From Nocardia brasiliensis (GTDB lineage Bacteria > Actinomycetota > Actinomycetes > Mycobacteriales > Mycobacteriaceae): a DNA stretch of 64,000 nt. A program made the translations under genes and the position numbers. The number at the start of each line of letters is the position of its first letter. Positions within the stretch are counted from its first letter, which is position 1. The notes beneath the pieces were generated by a model. The model had not been told where the DNA came from, made no database searches, and saw only the letters and a list, made by a program, of their open reading frames with translations. Of this stretch, positions 51,026 to 64,000 are shown piece after piece. The DNA lies in contig NZ_CP046171.1 of NCBI RefSeq assembly GCF_011801125.1, positions 2,666,001 through 2,730,000 on the forward strand. Reading direction: 5' to 3'.

Positions 51026-52369
51026 TCAACTGGCGTGGGTGCTGTTGGGCCTGCGGCCCTTGGCGACCGCGCCCTCCCGATGCCCGGACGGCTTGGCCCG
51101 ATACATCGCCAGATCGGCGTCGTGCAGCACCGCCTCCGGGGTGCGCCGGTCGCCGACGCTGAGCGGGGCGATGCCGATCGAGGCGTTCACCTCGATGCGG
51201 TGCCCGCGCGCGATGATCGGCTCGGACATGGTCGTGCGCAGCCGGTCCACCAGGGCGTCGATGTCCACCCGCCGGGTCCGCCCGGACAGCAGCACCAGGA
51301 ATTCGTCGCCGCCGAGCCTGCCCACGATGTCGTCGCCGCGCAACGCCCGTTGCAGCCGCTGTGCGACGATCTGCAGCACCGTGTCGCCGATCGCGTGCCC
51401 GAGAGTGTCGTTGATCAGCTTGAACCCGTCCAGGTCGATGAAGAGCACCGTGGAGACCGGCAGGTCCTCGCTGGTGGCCAGCGCGCCTGCCAGCTGGGAC
51501 AGGATCAGTGAGCGGTTCGCCAGCCCGGTCAGTGAGTCGTGCGTGGCCTGGTACTCCAGCTGCCGCCTGCTCGCCCGGAACTCGGTGATGTCGGCGAACG
51601 ACGAGACCGCCGATGAGCGCTTGTCCTCCGGGTTGAGCAGCCTGCTGCTGCCGGACAACCAGCGCCGCTGCCCGTCGGTGCGGTCGACGCCGAACACGTA
51701 GCCGGTGATGGTCTCGCCGGTGGCGAGCGTGCGGGCGATGGGGTGGCGCTGCGGCGGCAGCGGTTGGGCGTTCGCGTCGAGCAGCGTCAGCGGCAGCGCG
51801 TCGATCGGCTGCCCGATGATGGCGTCGCTGTCGTCGGCGCCGAAGATGCGCCGCGCGGCCGGGTTGATGGATTCGATCCGGCCCTCGGTATCGATCACCA
51901 CCACGCCTTCTTCCAACTGTGAGACGACCGTGGTGAAGTGCTGTTCGGCCAGCTGCTGCGCGGCCTCGGCGTGGCGCTGGGCGGTGAGATCGTGGATGAC
52001 CACCTGATACGCGAGTCGGTCGTGCCATGCGGTGAGCACCGAGACGGTCTCGACCGGCACCGGTGCGCCGTCGACCCGGACCAGCGTCATCTCGGTCGGC
52101 CGGGAGGCGGCGCCCTTGGTGGTGAGGTGGCTGATCCGCTCCAGCATCCCCGGCACCGAACCGGGGTGGACGAACTGGGTGAGTGGCTTGCCGATCACGT
52201 CCTCGGGGGTGCCCGCGGCCAGCAAACGCAGGGCGGCGGGGTTGGCGTAGACGAGGACACCGCGCTCGTGCACGCAGATGCCGTCGGGTGAGTGCTCGAC
52301 CAGCGACCGGTAGCGCTCGGCTAGCTGCTCGGCGGCGTCGACCGCGGCGGCTACCTTGTCCTCACCCAC
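51026..52369 (-). CDS. PAS-PAS-GGDEF diguanylate cyclase, 447 aa
   Basis: Two PAS domains (about 15-130: RYRSLVEHSPDGICVHERGVLVYANPAALRLL; about 140-265: VVSQLEEGVVVIDTEGRIESINPAARRIFG) precede a GGDEF domain (about 275-435: YQATHDSLTGLANRSLILSQL ... VGRLGGDEFLVLLSG). The active-site motif is intact, so it should make cyclic di-GMP. An RxxD inhibitory site is present (RGDD, five residues before GGDEF), which implies product feedback. No EAL domain or membrane segment, so it senses a cytoplasmic signal through the PAS domains. The GTG at 52369 follows GGGGG. Confidence 0.93.
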   Translation of the reverse strand: MGEDKVAAAVDAAEQLAERYRSLVEHSPDGICVHERGVLVYANPAALRLLAAGTPEDVIGKPLTQFVHPGSVPGMLERISHLTTKGAASRPTEMTLVRVDGAPVPVETVSVLTAWHDRLAYQVVIHDLTAQRHAEAAQQLAEQHFTTVVSQLEEGVVVIDTEGRIESINPAARRIFGADDSDAIIGQPIDALPLTLLDANAQPLPPQRHPIARTLATGETITGYVFGVDRTDGQRRWLSGSSRLLNPEDKRSSAVSSFADITEFRASRRQLEYQATHDSLTGLANRSLILSQLAGALATSEDLPVSTVLFIDLDGFKLINDTLGHAIGDTVLQIVAQRLQRALRGDDIVGRLGGDEFLVLLSGRTRRVDIDALVDRLRTTMSEPIIARGHRIEVNASIGIAPLSVGDRRTPEAVLHDADLAMYRAKPSGHREGAVAKGRRPNSTHAS

Positions 52370-52898
52370 TCGAACCCCCGATCGTCGACCCGATTATGGC
52401 CATTGGAACATGGGATTATTCTGGTACCGGCCCGTACAAGAGCACAGCGCCGACGCTATTGCTTCGATCACAGTTCGCGCACTTTGATCGGGCTAGGTCC
52501 GCCGATCATTACAGAACCGTGTTTTTCCGGCCGACGCTGATCAGCCGAGGTATCCCGGACCGCACCGACGCGGGGTCGGTCGCGACCCGGACAACCGATA
52601 CCGCCATCAAGATCATAGGACGTTTCCCTGGATCGGGTCGGCACCACCTGCCGAGCGCGACACGCGGACCGGCGGACCTGTCGGTTGCCCGGCGTGTCGG
52701 CTGCGTCCGGGCGGTCGCCGTGCAGGTGTGCACGCGCGGCGGATGCCCGCGTGTCGCTGACGCGCCGCGGCACTGGTTCCCGGGCCGGTTCTGCTCGATG
52801 CGGGCGCGCCGGGCGCGGTTCGAAACGTGCGGCGCGTACCGACGCGACGCCCGCTCCCGGCAACCGGCTGCACGGTCGAGTGCGCGGCCCTGGTCTGC
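52370..52898. other. Intergenic region between GGDEF and devS-like genes
   Basis: About 530 bases. The first 250 are less GC-rich and hold the GGDEF promoter; the rest is GC-rich with open frames that look like shadows of the kinase gene. I see no credible gene, RNA or terminator. Confidence 0.4.
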
Positions 52899-55536
<2,638 letters not shown>

Positions 55537-55571
55537 CGGCGCGCAGGGCAGCCCAATTCAGCGGGCGGCTG

Positions 55572-55606
55572 CAGTTCACCGGGGGCGGTTTCAGTTCACC
55601 GGGCGG
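55572..55606 (+). repeat. Short direct repeat between convergent genes
   Basis: CAGTTCACCGGGGGCGG (55572-55588) and CAGTTCACCGGGCGG (55592-55606), with a weaker third copy at about 55558 (TTCAGCGGGCGG). It lies between the RafH-like gene and the second kinase. Function unknown. Confidence 0.6.
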
Positions 55607-55641
55607 CTCGGCTCCCCAATCGTCTCGGCTGTCCATTTGTC

Positions 55642-56838
55642 TCAGCTCAGCGGCACCGACCACCGCACCACAGTGCCGCCCCGCGCGCCGGCCTCGACCC
55701 GGCACCGGCCGTCGGATTCCACCGCGCGCCGCGCGAGATTGGCCAGGCCGCTGGGGATCACGTCGGCGGGCAGGCCCCCGCCGTTGTCCCGCACGAGGAT
55801 GGTCAGCTCGTCGCCGATGCCGACATCGATCGTCACGGTGTCCCCGCCGGAGTGCCGCACCGCGTTGCTGACCGACTCGCGCACAACGGCTTCCGCGTGA
55901 TCGGCCAGCGCGGCGCCGACTACCGACAGCGGCCCGTCGACGCGCAACCTGGCCCGGATCGAGGTGCCGGTGGTCTGCTGCCGGATCGCGTCCTCCAGCC
56001 GCCTGCGCAGCGACGCGCCCGCACCGCCGTGCAGGTCGAAGATCGTGGTCCTGATCTCGTGCACGATCTCCTGCAGTCGGTCGATCTCGTCCGAAAGTCG
56101 TTGCCGCACTTGCTCGTCGTCGACCCGGGCGGTCAGGCCCTGCAGGCCGAGGCCGACCGCGAAGACCCGCTGGACGACGTGGTCGTGCAGGTCGCGGGCG
56201 ATCCGGTCGCGGTCGGCGAGCACGTCGAGTTCGCGCGTCTTGCGCTGTGCCTCCGCCAGCTGCATGGTGAGGGCGGCTTGATCGGTGAACGCCGTGGTCA
56301 GCGTGACGAGTTCGGCGGAGTAGGGCCCGGATTCGGGTTCGCGCACCAGGATCAGCACACCGAGCGCGACGCCCGCGGTCTGCAACGGCAGGATCATGGC
56401 CGGGCCCGCCGCCGCGACCGGTGCGCCGAGATCGATGTCGCGCGCGGCGGCGAGGTGGACCGCCGTGCGGCGCGCGAACGCCTTTCCTGCCGCGGTCTCG
56501 GTGAGCCGCACCGTGTGCCCGGTGACCGGCTCAGCGGCGATGGACCATTGCGCCAGCACGAGTTCGGTAGCCTCCTCGGGTGGGACGCCAGGCTCGACCA
56601 CCGCGAGCAGCGCGTGCCGGGAGCCGGTCAGCACGCGGGCCCGCTCGACCACCTGCGCGAGCACCCGCTCCGGCGCGGTGCCCGCGAGGAACTCGGTGGC
56701 GATCTCACCGGTCGCCTCGAGCCAGGCCTGTCGCGTGCGGGCCCAGTCGTAGAGCCTGGCGTTGTCGAGCGCGACCCGGCTCGCCGTCTCGAGGACCGCG
56801 CGCAGCAGCTCCGGCACGGTGTGCGGGATGTCGCCCAT
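55642..56838 (-). CDS. DevS-like kinase lacking the haem GAF-A domain, 398 aa
   Basis: Compared with the full DevS-like kinase nearby, about 175 N-terminal residues are missing. The protein begins MGDIPHTVPELLRAVLETAS and joins the common sequence at [36 protein letters not shown], the linker after GAF-A. GAF-B, the HisKA_3 box [24 protein letters not shown] and the ATPase region [24 protein letters not shown] are intact, so it should still phosphorylate DevR but not bind haem through GAF-A. The ATG at 56838 is nine bases after devR, so they form an operon. Its signal must differ from that of the full kinase. Confidence 0.9.
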   Translation of the reverse strand: MGDIPHTVPELLRAVLETASRVALDNARLYDWARTRQAWLEATGEIATEFLAGTAPERVLAQVVERARVLTGSRHALLAVVEPGVPPEEATELVLAQWSIAAEPVTGHTVRLTETAAGKAFARRTAVHLAAARDIDLGAPVAAAGPAMILPLQTAGVALGVLILVREPESGPYSAELVTLTTAFTDQAALTMQLAEAQRKTRELDVLADRDRIARDLHDHVVQRVFAVGLGLQGLTARVDDEQVRQRLSDEIDRLQEIVHEIRTTIFDLHGGAGASLRRRLEDAIRQQTTGTSIRARLRVDGPLSVVGAALADHAEAVVRESVSNAVRHSGGDTVTIDVGIGDELTILVRDNGGGLPADVIPSGLANLARRAVESDGRCRVEAGARGGTVVRWSVPLS

Positions 56839-56846
56839 CGCGCTGG

Positions 56847-57479
56847 TCAGCGCTCGCCGAGCTTGCTGGCCAGCACCGCGGCCTGCGTCCGCCGCTCCAT
56901 GCCGAGCTTGGCGAGCAGCCGGGACACGTAGTTCTTCACCGTCTTCTCCGCGAGGAACATGCGCGCGGCGATCTGCCGGTTGGTGAGTCCCTCGCCGAGC
57001 AGCGCGAGCAGCCTGCGCTCCTGTTCGGTGAGGCCGGCCAGCGCGCCCTCCTGCGCGGTGCCCGCCCGCAACCGCGCCCGCAGGGCGGCCGCCGCGCGAT
57101 TGTCCAGCAGCGAGCGGCCCGCGCCGACCGCCTTGATCGCCGCGGCCAGCTCCATCCCTTTGATATTCTTCACCACATAGCCGCCCGCGCCGGCCAGGAT
57201 CGCGTCGAGCATCGCCTGCTCGTCGGTGTAGGAGGTGAGGATCAGGCAGCGCAGGCCCGCCACCTCGGCGAGCAGGTCGCGGCACAGTTCGATGCCGTTG
57301 CCGTCGGGTAATCGCACGTCGAGCACGGCGACATCGGGCCGCGCGGCCGGAATCCGGGCCAGTGCCTGCGCCACGTCACCGGCCTCGCCGATCACCCGCA
57401 GTTCCGGGTCGCTGTCGAGCAGGTCGATCAGTCCGCGCCGGACGATCTCGTGGTCATCCACCAGAAATACGGTGATCAC
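56847..57479 (-). CDS. devR: DevR/DosR response regulator, 210 aa
   Basis: NarL/LuxR-type regulator of hypoxia and dormancy genes. Receiver domain: [23 protein letters not shown], phosphoacceptor [21 protein letters not shown] near residue 54, [35 protein letters not shown] domain: [53 protein letters not shown], nearly identical to M. tuberculosis DosR in the DNA-contacting helix. First gene of an operon with the short kinase; probably also phosphorylated by the separate haem kinase. Confidence 0.96.
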   Translation of the reverse strand: MITVFLVDDHEIVRRGLIDLLDSDPELRVIGEAGDVAQALARIPAARPDVAVLDVRLPDGNGIELCRDLLAEVAGLRCLILTSYTDEQAMLDAILAGAGGYVVKNIKGMELAAAIKAVGAGRSLLDNRAAAALRARLRAGTAQEGALAGLTEQERRLLALLGEGLTNRQIAARMFLAEKTVKNYVSRLLAKLGMERRTQAAVLASKLGER

Positions 57480-57981
57480 GCAACCCCTCCTGCCGCACAG
57501 GTGTCCCGGTACCTAGACCTCGCGGGCCCGATCGATGCCCGCGTGCCCTGCTCAAGTTAGCCGGGTCCGCCCGCGCGCACGCTGGATCACCGCGAAGAGG
57601 CATCCGGCGCAGCGGATTACACCGGTGCGTGGCCGGGCTCACGTGCGATGCGACCGAGCTATGGCCCGCCGGTGCGGGCGGCGCGATGCTGCGTACGATG
57701 GATTTGCTGGGGCCGGGTGCGTTCCGGACGGGGTCCGCGGCAGCGCCGATGACCTGCTCGGCTCACGTGCTGCCGACGGCGATGTCGCGGGGGAGCGCGG
57801 TGTTGTCCAGGCCGAGCGCCGCTCGTGTCCCGGCAGTTGACGCGGCCGTGACCCCGCCGCTCTATCCCGCCCGGCCCGCGCGCGCCAAACTTGTCGGTGG
57901 GCACGCCTAGCATGACGGCGGGATAGGTCTGGACGCCGTTTTGTCGGTTCACCCGAACACGATCGAGAAGGGATTCACCAG
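57480..57981. other. Divergent region between devR and uvrA
   Basis: About 500 bases with promoters for devR and uvrA. No credible gene. Near uvrA, GTTC-ACCC-GAAC (57947-57958) is an inverted repeat with the opposite polarity to an SOS box. No full DosR box is seen before devR; only a GGGAC half-site near 57505 (minus strand). Confidence 0.4.
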
Positions 57982-61017
<3,036 letters not shown>

Positions 61018-61187
61018 CCGCCCCCGGGTCCACAGCGGCAACCCCCTGCGGACCCGGCACCGGTTCGCCGCCACCCGCAGAACGCTCTGCGCGGCCGCAA
61101 TGCCGTGCGCACCGCGGTCAAGTAATTCGGCGCAGCCACACCGCGGCGTCGGGAGGCAACTCGCGAGATCCAGCGCGGCCGGGAAAT

Positions 61188-61208
61188 GGGTTGTGGGGTG
61201 GGGTGGGG
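61188..61208 (+). other. G-quadruplex motif upstream of the APH-like gene
   Basis: GGG-TTGT-GGGG-T-GGGG-T-GGGG on the coding strand, 24 bases before the APH start. It meets the canonical four-run pattern with very short loops. It could form in the leader RNA or the DNA. Confidence 0.6.
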
Positions 61209-61231
61209 TTTGTCAGGCTGCGGGGGTGAGC

Positions 61232-62131
61232 ATGCATGTTGATCAGCTGGATGTGTCGCTCGCGGTGGTGCGGGGGCTGGTCGATGAGCAATTTCCGGAA
61301 TGGCGGGGGTTGGCGGTTCGGGCCGTTGCCGGGGCGGGGACGGATAATGCGCTGTTCCGGATCGGGGATCGGTTGGCGGCGCGGTTTCCGTTGCGGGCGG
61401 GTGCCGTCGAGTCCGTGCGGGAGTCGTTGCGGAGGGAGGCGGCTGCGGCGCGGGAGCTGTTGGGGCGCACGAGGGTTCCTACGCCGGAACCGGTCGCGAT
61501 CGGTGAGCCGGGCGCGGGTTACCCGCTGCCGTGGGCGGTGCAGACCTGGTTGGACGGGACGGCCGCCACCGTCGCCGACCCGGGTTCTTCCGTCGAATTC
61601 GCTTGTGATCTTGCCGATTTCATTCGGGATGTGCGCTCGATCGATACTCGTGGCCGCACCTTTTCCGGTCGCGGTCGCGGCGGCGAACTGCACACCCATG
61701 ACGCGTGGATGCAGATCTGTTTCGAGCGCAGTGCCGATCTGCTCGACGTGCCCGCCCTCCGTCGTCTCTGGGCCGACATGCGCGAGTTGCCGCGTGGCAC
61801 AACGCCTGACGTCATGAGTCACTGCGACCTCATCCCCGGCAACGTGCTCGTCGCCGCCGGCCGCCTCGTCGGCGTAATCGATGTCGGCGGCCTCGGCCCC
61901 GCCGACCCGGCCTTGGACCTGGTCAGCGCCTGGCACCTGCTCGAACCCACCGCCCGCAACGCCCTGCGCACCCGCCTCGCACCCGACGACCTCGAATGGT
62001 CTCGCGCCCGCGCCTGGGCCTTCCAGCAAGCCATGGGCCTGGTCTGGTACTACCTGCACACCAACCCACCCATGAGCTACCTCGGCCGTCGCACCCTCAC
62101 CCGCATCCTCACCGACCCCCCAACTGAGTAA
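61232..62131 (+). CDS. Aminoglycoside phosphotransferase (APH)-family kinase, 299 aa
   Basis: APH/choline kinase fold. N-lobe: AVAGAGTDNALFRIGDRLAARFPLR, helix C SVRESLRREAAAARELLGRTRVPTPEPVAIGEPGAGYPLPWAVQTWLDG. Catalytic loop MSHCDLIPGNVLVAAGRLVGVIDVGGLGPADPALDLVSAW near residues 185-225, with HxDxxxxN and the metal-binding ID of VIDVG. It may phosphorylate an antibiotic or a small metabolite; sequence alone does not say. I use the ATG at 61232 because GGGGG lies five bases upstream; GTG 61226 is also in frame. Codon use is less GC-rich at third positions at its 5' end than later. Confidence 0.88.
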   Translation: MHVDQLDVSLAVVRGLVDEQFPEWRGLAVRAVAGAGTDNALFRIGDRLAARFPLRAGAVESVRESLRREAAAARELLGRTRVPTPEPVAIGEPGAGYPLPWAVQTWLDGTAATVADPGSSVEFACDLADFIRDVRSIDTRGRTFSGRGRGGELHTHDAWMQICFERSADLLDVPALRRLWADMRELPRGTTPDVMSHCDLIPGNVLVAAGRLVGVIDVGGLGPADPALDLVSAWHLLEPTARNALRTRLAPDDLEWSRARAWAFQQAMGLVWYYLHTNPPMSYLGRRTLTRILTDPPTE

Positions 62132-62140
62132 AACCGTAGT

Positions 62141-62180
62141 GGGGGTGGGGGTTTGGAGGGTTGGGGTGGTGGTGGGTTGG
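62141..62180 (+). other. G-quadruplex motif downstream of the APH-like gene
   Basis: GGGGG-T-GGGGG-TTTGGA-GGG-TT-GGGG followed by TGGTGGTGGGTTGGG, starting ten bases after the APH stop, again on the coding strand. Together with 61188-61208 it brackets the gene. Confidence 0.6.
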
Positions 62181-62219
62181 GTATGTCTTTCTAGCACGGC
62201 ATCGTTGGGGAAAGTGGTT

Positions 62220-62238
62220 CCCCAGTTCGCAACTGGGG
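62220..62238 (+). promoter_or_regulatory. Perfect inverted repeat upstream of the M28 aminopeptidase gene
   Basis: CCCCAGTT-CGC-AACTGGGG, 70 bases before the start codon. The short 3-base centre fits a protein-binding operator better than an RNA hairpin. No regulator is encoded nearby. Confidence 0.55.
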
Positions 62239-62308
62239 TTTCCGGTAGTGCGACCTGTCGCCATAACCTCCGTCCACCGGGATTCATCCGTCCCTTGGAG
62301 GAACCGAC

Positions 62309-63853
62309 ATGCCCCGTATCTTCCGCCGCGCCAATACCGGTCGAGTTCTCGCGACCGCCACCGCGCTGCCGCTCGCTCTGTCACTGGTGCTGATGGGATC
62401 GGCGAACGCCGAACCTGCTCCCCCCGAACGACAACTGGCCAACTCGGTCCAGGCGCCCAACATCAAACGGCACCTGGCGGAGTTCCAGAAGATCGCCGAC
62501 GCCAACGGCGGCACCCGCGCCGCGGGCACACCCGGCTTCGACGCGTCGCGCGACTATGTCGCCAAGAAGCTGCGCGCGGCGGGCTACCAGGTGACGGTGC
62601 AGAAGTTCGATTTCCCGTTCTTCCAAGAGAAGTCGACCGCGGTGCTGAACCAGGTCTCCCCGGATGCCAAGACCTACAAGCCGACCCCGCCCGGCGCCAG
62701 TGCGCTCGGCGACTTCGCCACGCTGACCTATTCGGGTTCGGGTGCGGTGAGCGCGAAGGTCCAGGCGGTCGACCTGACGCTGCCGCCCGCGCCGGAACCG
62801 AGCTCGACCTCCGGCTGTGAGGCCGCGGACTTCGCGAACTTCACCGCGGGCAATATCGCACTGCTGCAACGTGGTACGTGCGCGTTCGCCGACAAGGCCC
62901 GAAACGCCCAGACCGCGGGCGCGGCGGGCGTGATCATCTTCAACGAGGGTCAGCCGGGTCGCACCGACGCCTTCGCGGGCACCCTCGGCGGGCCCGGCTT
63001 CACCATCCCGGTGGTCGGCGCCAGCTTCGCCGTCGGTGAGGATCTCGCCTCGCCCGCCGACACGGTGGTGCGGCTGGTGACCGACACCGAGAGCAAGGTC
63101 CGCTCCACCTCGAACGTGCTGGCCGAGAGCAAGCGCGGCAACCCCGACAAGGTCGTGATGGCTGGGGCGCACCTGGATTCGGTGCTGGCCGGGCCCGGTA
63201 TCAACGACAACGGTTCCGGCAGTGCGGGCGTGCTCGAGGTCGCGTTGCAGATGGCCGCGTTCCCGACCAAGAACAAGGTGCGCTTCGCCTGGTGGGGCGC
63301 TGAGGAACTCGGGCTGCTCGGCTCCGAACACTATGTCGCGAAACTGTCGGAGGCCGAGCGCGCCAAGATCGCCCTCTACCTCAACTTCGACATGATCGGT
63401 TCGCCGAACTTCGCCTACAAGATCTACGACGGTAGCGAGGGCACCCCGGGTTCGGCCGAGATCGAGAAGACCTTCGAGCGCTACTTCGACCTGCTGCGGC
63501 TCCCGCACGTGCCGACCCCGTTCGACGGTCGCTCCGACTACGGTCCGTTCATCGCGGCCGGAATCGCGGCAGGCGGTCTGTTCACCGGTGCGGAGGGCGT
63601 CAAGACCCCCGAGGAGCAGAAGATGTTCGGTGGTGAGGCAGGCAAGGCCTACGACGTCTGCTACCACGGCGCCTGCGACACCATGAAGAACATCAGCGAC
63701 AAGGCGTTGGCCGTGAACACCGGCGGTATCGCCTACTCGGTCGCCACCTACGCGTTCAGCGACAAACTGCCCAGCCGCGGCGGCGCTCCCGCGAAGGCGG
63801 CCGCTCAGCAGCACGACAAGGACGACGCCTACCACGGCGGACTCGTCAAGTAG
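62309..63853 (+). CDS. Secreted M28-family aminopeptidase with PA domain, 514 aa
   Basis: Sec signal peptide: RRANTGRVLATATALPLALSLVLMGSANAEPAP, cleaved near residue 35. A PA (protease-associated) insert spans about 135-255 (GCEAADFANFTAGNIALLQRGTCAFADKARNAQTAGAAGVIIFNEG). Zinc ligands of the M28 catalytic domain: VVMAGAHLDSVLAGPGINDNGSGSAG (His, Asp), WWGAEELGLLGSEHY (Glu pair), FDMIGSPN (Asp), and CYHGACDTM near residue 450 (His). Resembles Streptomyces griseus aminopeptidase and mycobacterial LpqL but has no lipobox, so it is released. TTGGAGGA precedes the ATG. Confidence 0.94.
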   Translation: MPRIFRRANTGRVLATATALPLALSLVLMGSANAEPAPPERQLANSVQAPNIKRHLAEFQKIADANGGTRAAGTPGFDASRDYVAKKLRAAGYQVTVQKFDFPFFQEKSTAVLNQVSPDAKTYKPTPPGASALGDFATLTYSGSGAVSAKVQAVDLTLPPAPEPSSTSGCEAADFANFTAGNIALLQRGTCAFADKARNAQTAGAAGVIIFNEGQPGRTDAFAGTLGGPGFTIPVVGASFAVGEDLASPADTVVRLVTDTESKVRSTSNVLAESKRGNPDKVVMAGAHLDSVLAGPGINDNGSGSAGVLEVALQMAAFPTKNKVRFAWWGAEELGLLGSEHYVAKLSEAERAKIALYLNFDMIGSPNFAYKIYDGSEGTPGSAEIEKTFERYFDLLRLPHVPTPFDGRSDYGPFIAAGIAAGGLFTGAEGVKTPEEQKMFGGEAGKAYDVCYHGACDTMKNISDKALAVNTGGIAYSVATYAFSDKLPSRGGAPAKAAAQQHDKDDAYHGGLVK

Positions 63854-63866
63854 ACCCACGTCCGAC

Positions 63867-63896
63867 CAGGCCCCGGTGGTCCGCCACCGGGGCCTG
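63867..63896 (+). terminator. Terminator of the aminopeptidase gene
   Basis: Perfect 13-bp stem CAGGCCCCGGTGG / CCACCGGGGCCTG with loop TCCG, 14 bases after the stop. Confidence 0.9.
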
Positions 63897-63936
63897 CTGC
63901 TGTCCGCGGCTCGTGCCCGCCGGAGGGAGCGATATC

Positions 63937-63956
63937 CCCTAAAGTTCCCTAAAGTT
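63937..63956. promoter_or_regulatory. Tandem 10-bp direct repeat in an AT-rich promoter region
   Basis: CCCTAAAGTT occurs twice head to tail, exactly one helical turn apart, at the start of an AT-rich stretch that runs to the window end. It looks like a binding site for a regulator of the next gene, which lies outside the window. Confidence 0.5.
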
Positions 63957-64000
63957 ATCTATTGTGTCCTTGGATGGGGATGTTTAAGGTAGTTTTATGT

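Noticed and set aside
57947..57958. GTTC-N4-GAAC upstream of uvrA as an SOS (LexA) box
   Set aside because: The actinobacterial LexA site has the opposite polarity, GAAC-N4-GTTC. The match is only an unrelated inverted repeat.

Overview
The window looks like the chromosome of a mycolate-type actinomycete, most likely Nocardia. It is very GC-rich and has frequent GTG/TTG starts. It carries the conserved core order polA - rpsA - coaE - uvrB - uvrA known from mycobacteria and relatives, and a DevR/DevS (DosR/DosS) two-component system. The core genes are spread out by accessory blocks, and most of the interest lies in those blocks.

Layout. 1-2.5 kb: the 3' end of polA, then about 1.2 kb without a convincing gene that holds a G/T-rich repeat array and two copies of a hairpin element; a third, diverged and inverted copy lies at 2.26 kb. 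2.4-8.8 kb: a small secreted protein, an FAD monooxygenase, a TetR gene divergent from a SnoaL-like/DUF1772 pair, a MerR/hydrolase unit with a classic MerR operator, and a beta-carbonic anhydrase. 9.0-14.3 kb: a stand-alone LeuA regulatory domain behind a Leu/Val leader-peptide attenuator, a thioredoxin, an isocitrate/isopropylmalate-type dehydrogenase and a polar amino-acid ABC importer. 14.3-21.2 kb: LysR/flavoprotein pair, an SPFH protein with a tiny Arc-like ribbon-helix-helix protein, a methyltransferase and rpsA. 21.2-28.1 kb: TetR/MMPL pair, a hypothetical protein, TetR/AEC permease pair, and a membrane protein resembling pentameric ligand-gated ion channels.

28.2-38.1 kb is the most notable block. 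A Zur-type inverted repeat sits directly upstream of nine tightly coupled genes: lipoprotein, two permeases and two ATPases of an oligopeptide/nickel-type importer, then SbnB-like, SbnH-like (diaminopimelate decarboxylase fold) and SbnA-like (cysteine synthase fold) enzymes and a MATE exporter. There is no siderophore synthetase. I read this as a zinc-repressed make-export-import cassette for an aminopolycarboxylate zincophore of the EDDS type.

38.3-48.4 kb: a Tat-exported phospholipase C, the CoaE-GrpB fusion, two DUF402 paralogues, uvrB, a VOC protein, AraC, DoxX, a 19-residue peptide gene and a UspA protein. 48.5-57.5 kb: HelD, a PAS-PAS-GGDEF protein, a full DevS-like haem kinase, a divergent hibernation-factor gene with a DosR box, and devR with a second kinase that lacks the haem GAF domain. 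58-64 kb: uvrA with a Lys/Ala-rich tail, an APH-like kinase flanked by G-quadruplex motifs, and a secreted M28 aminopeptidase.

Two families of palindromic dispersed repeats occur here. One shows compensatory base changes in its stem. I saw no tRNA, rRNA, CRISPR array, insertion sequence or phage gene.
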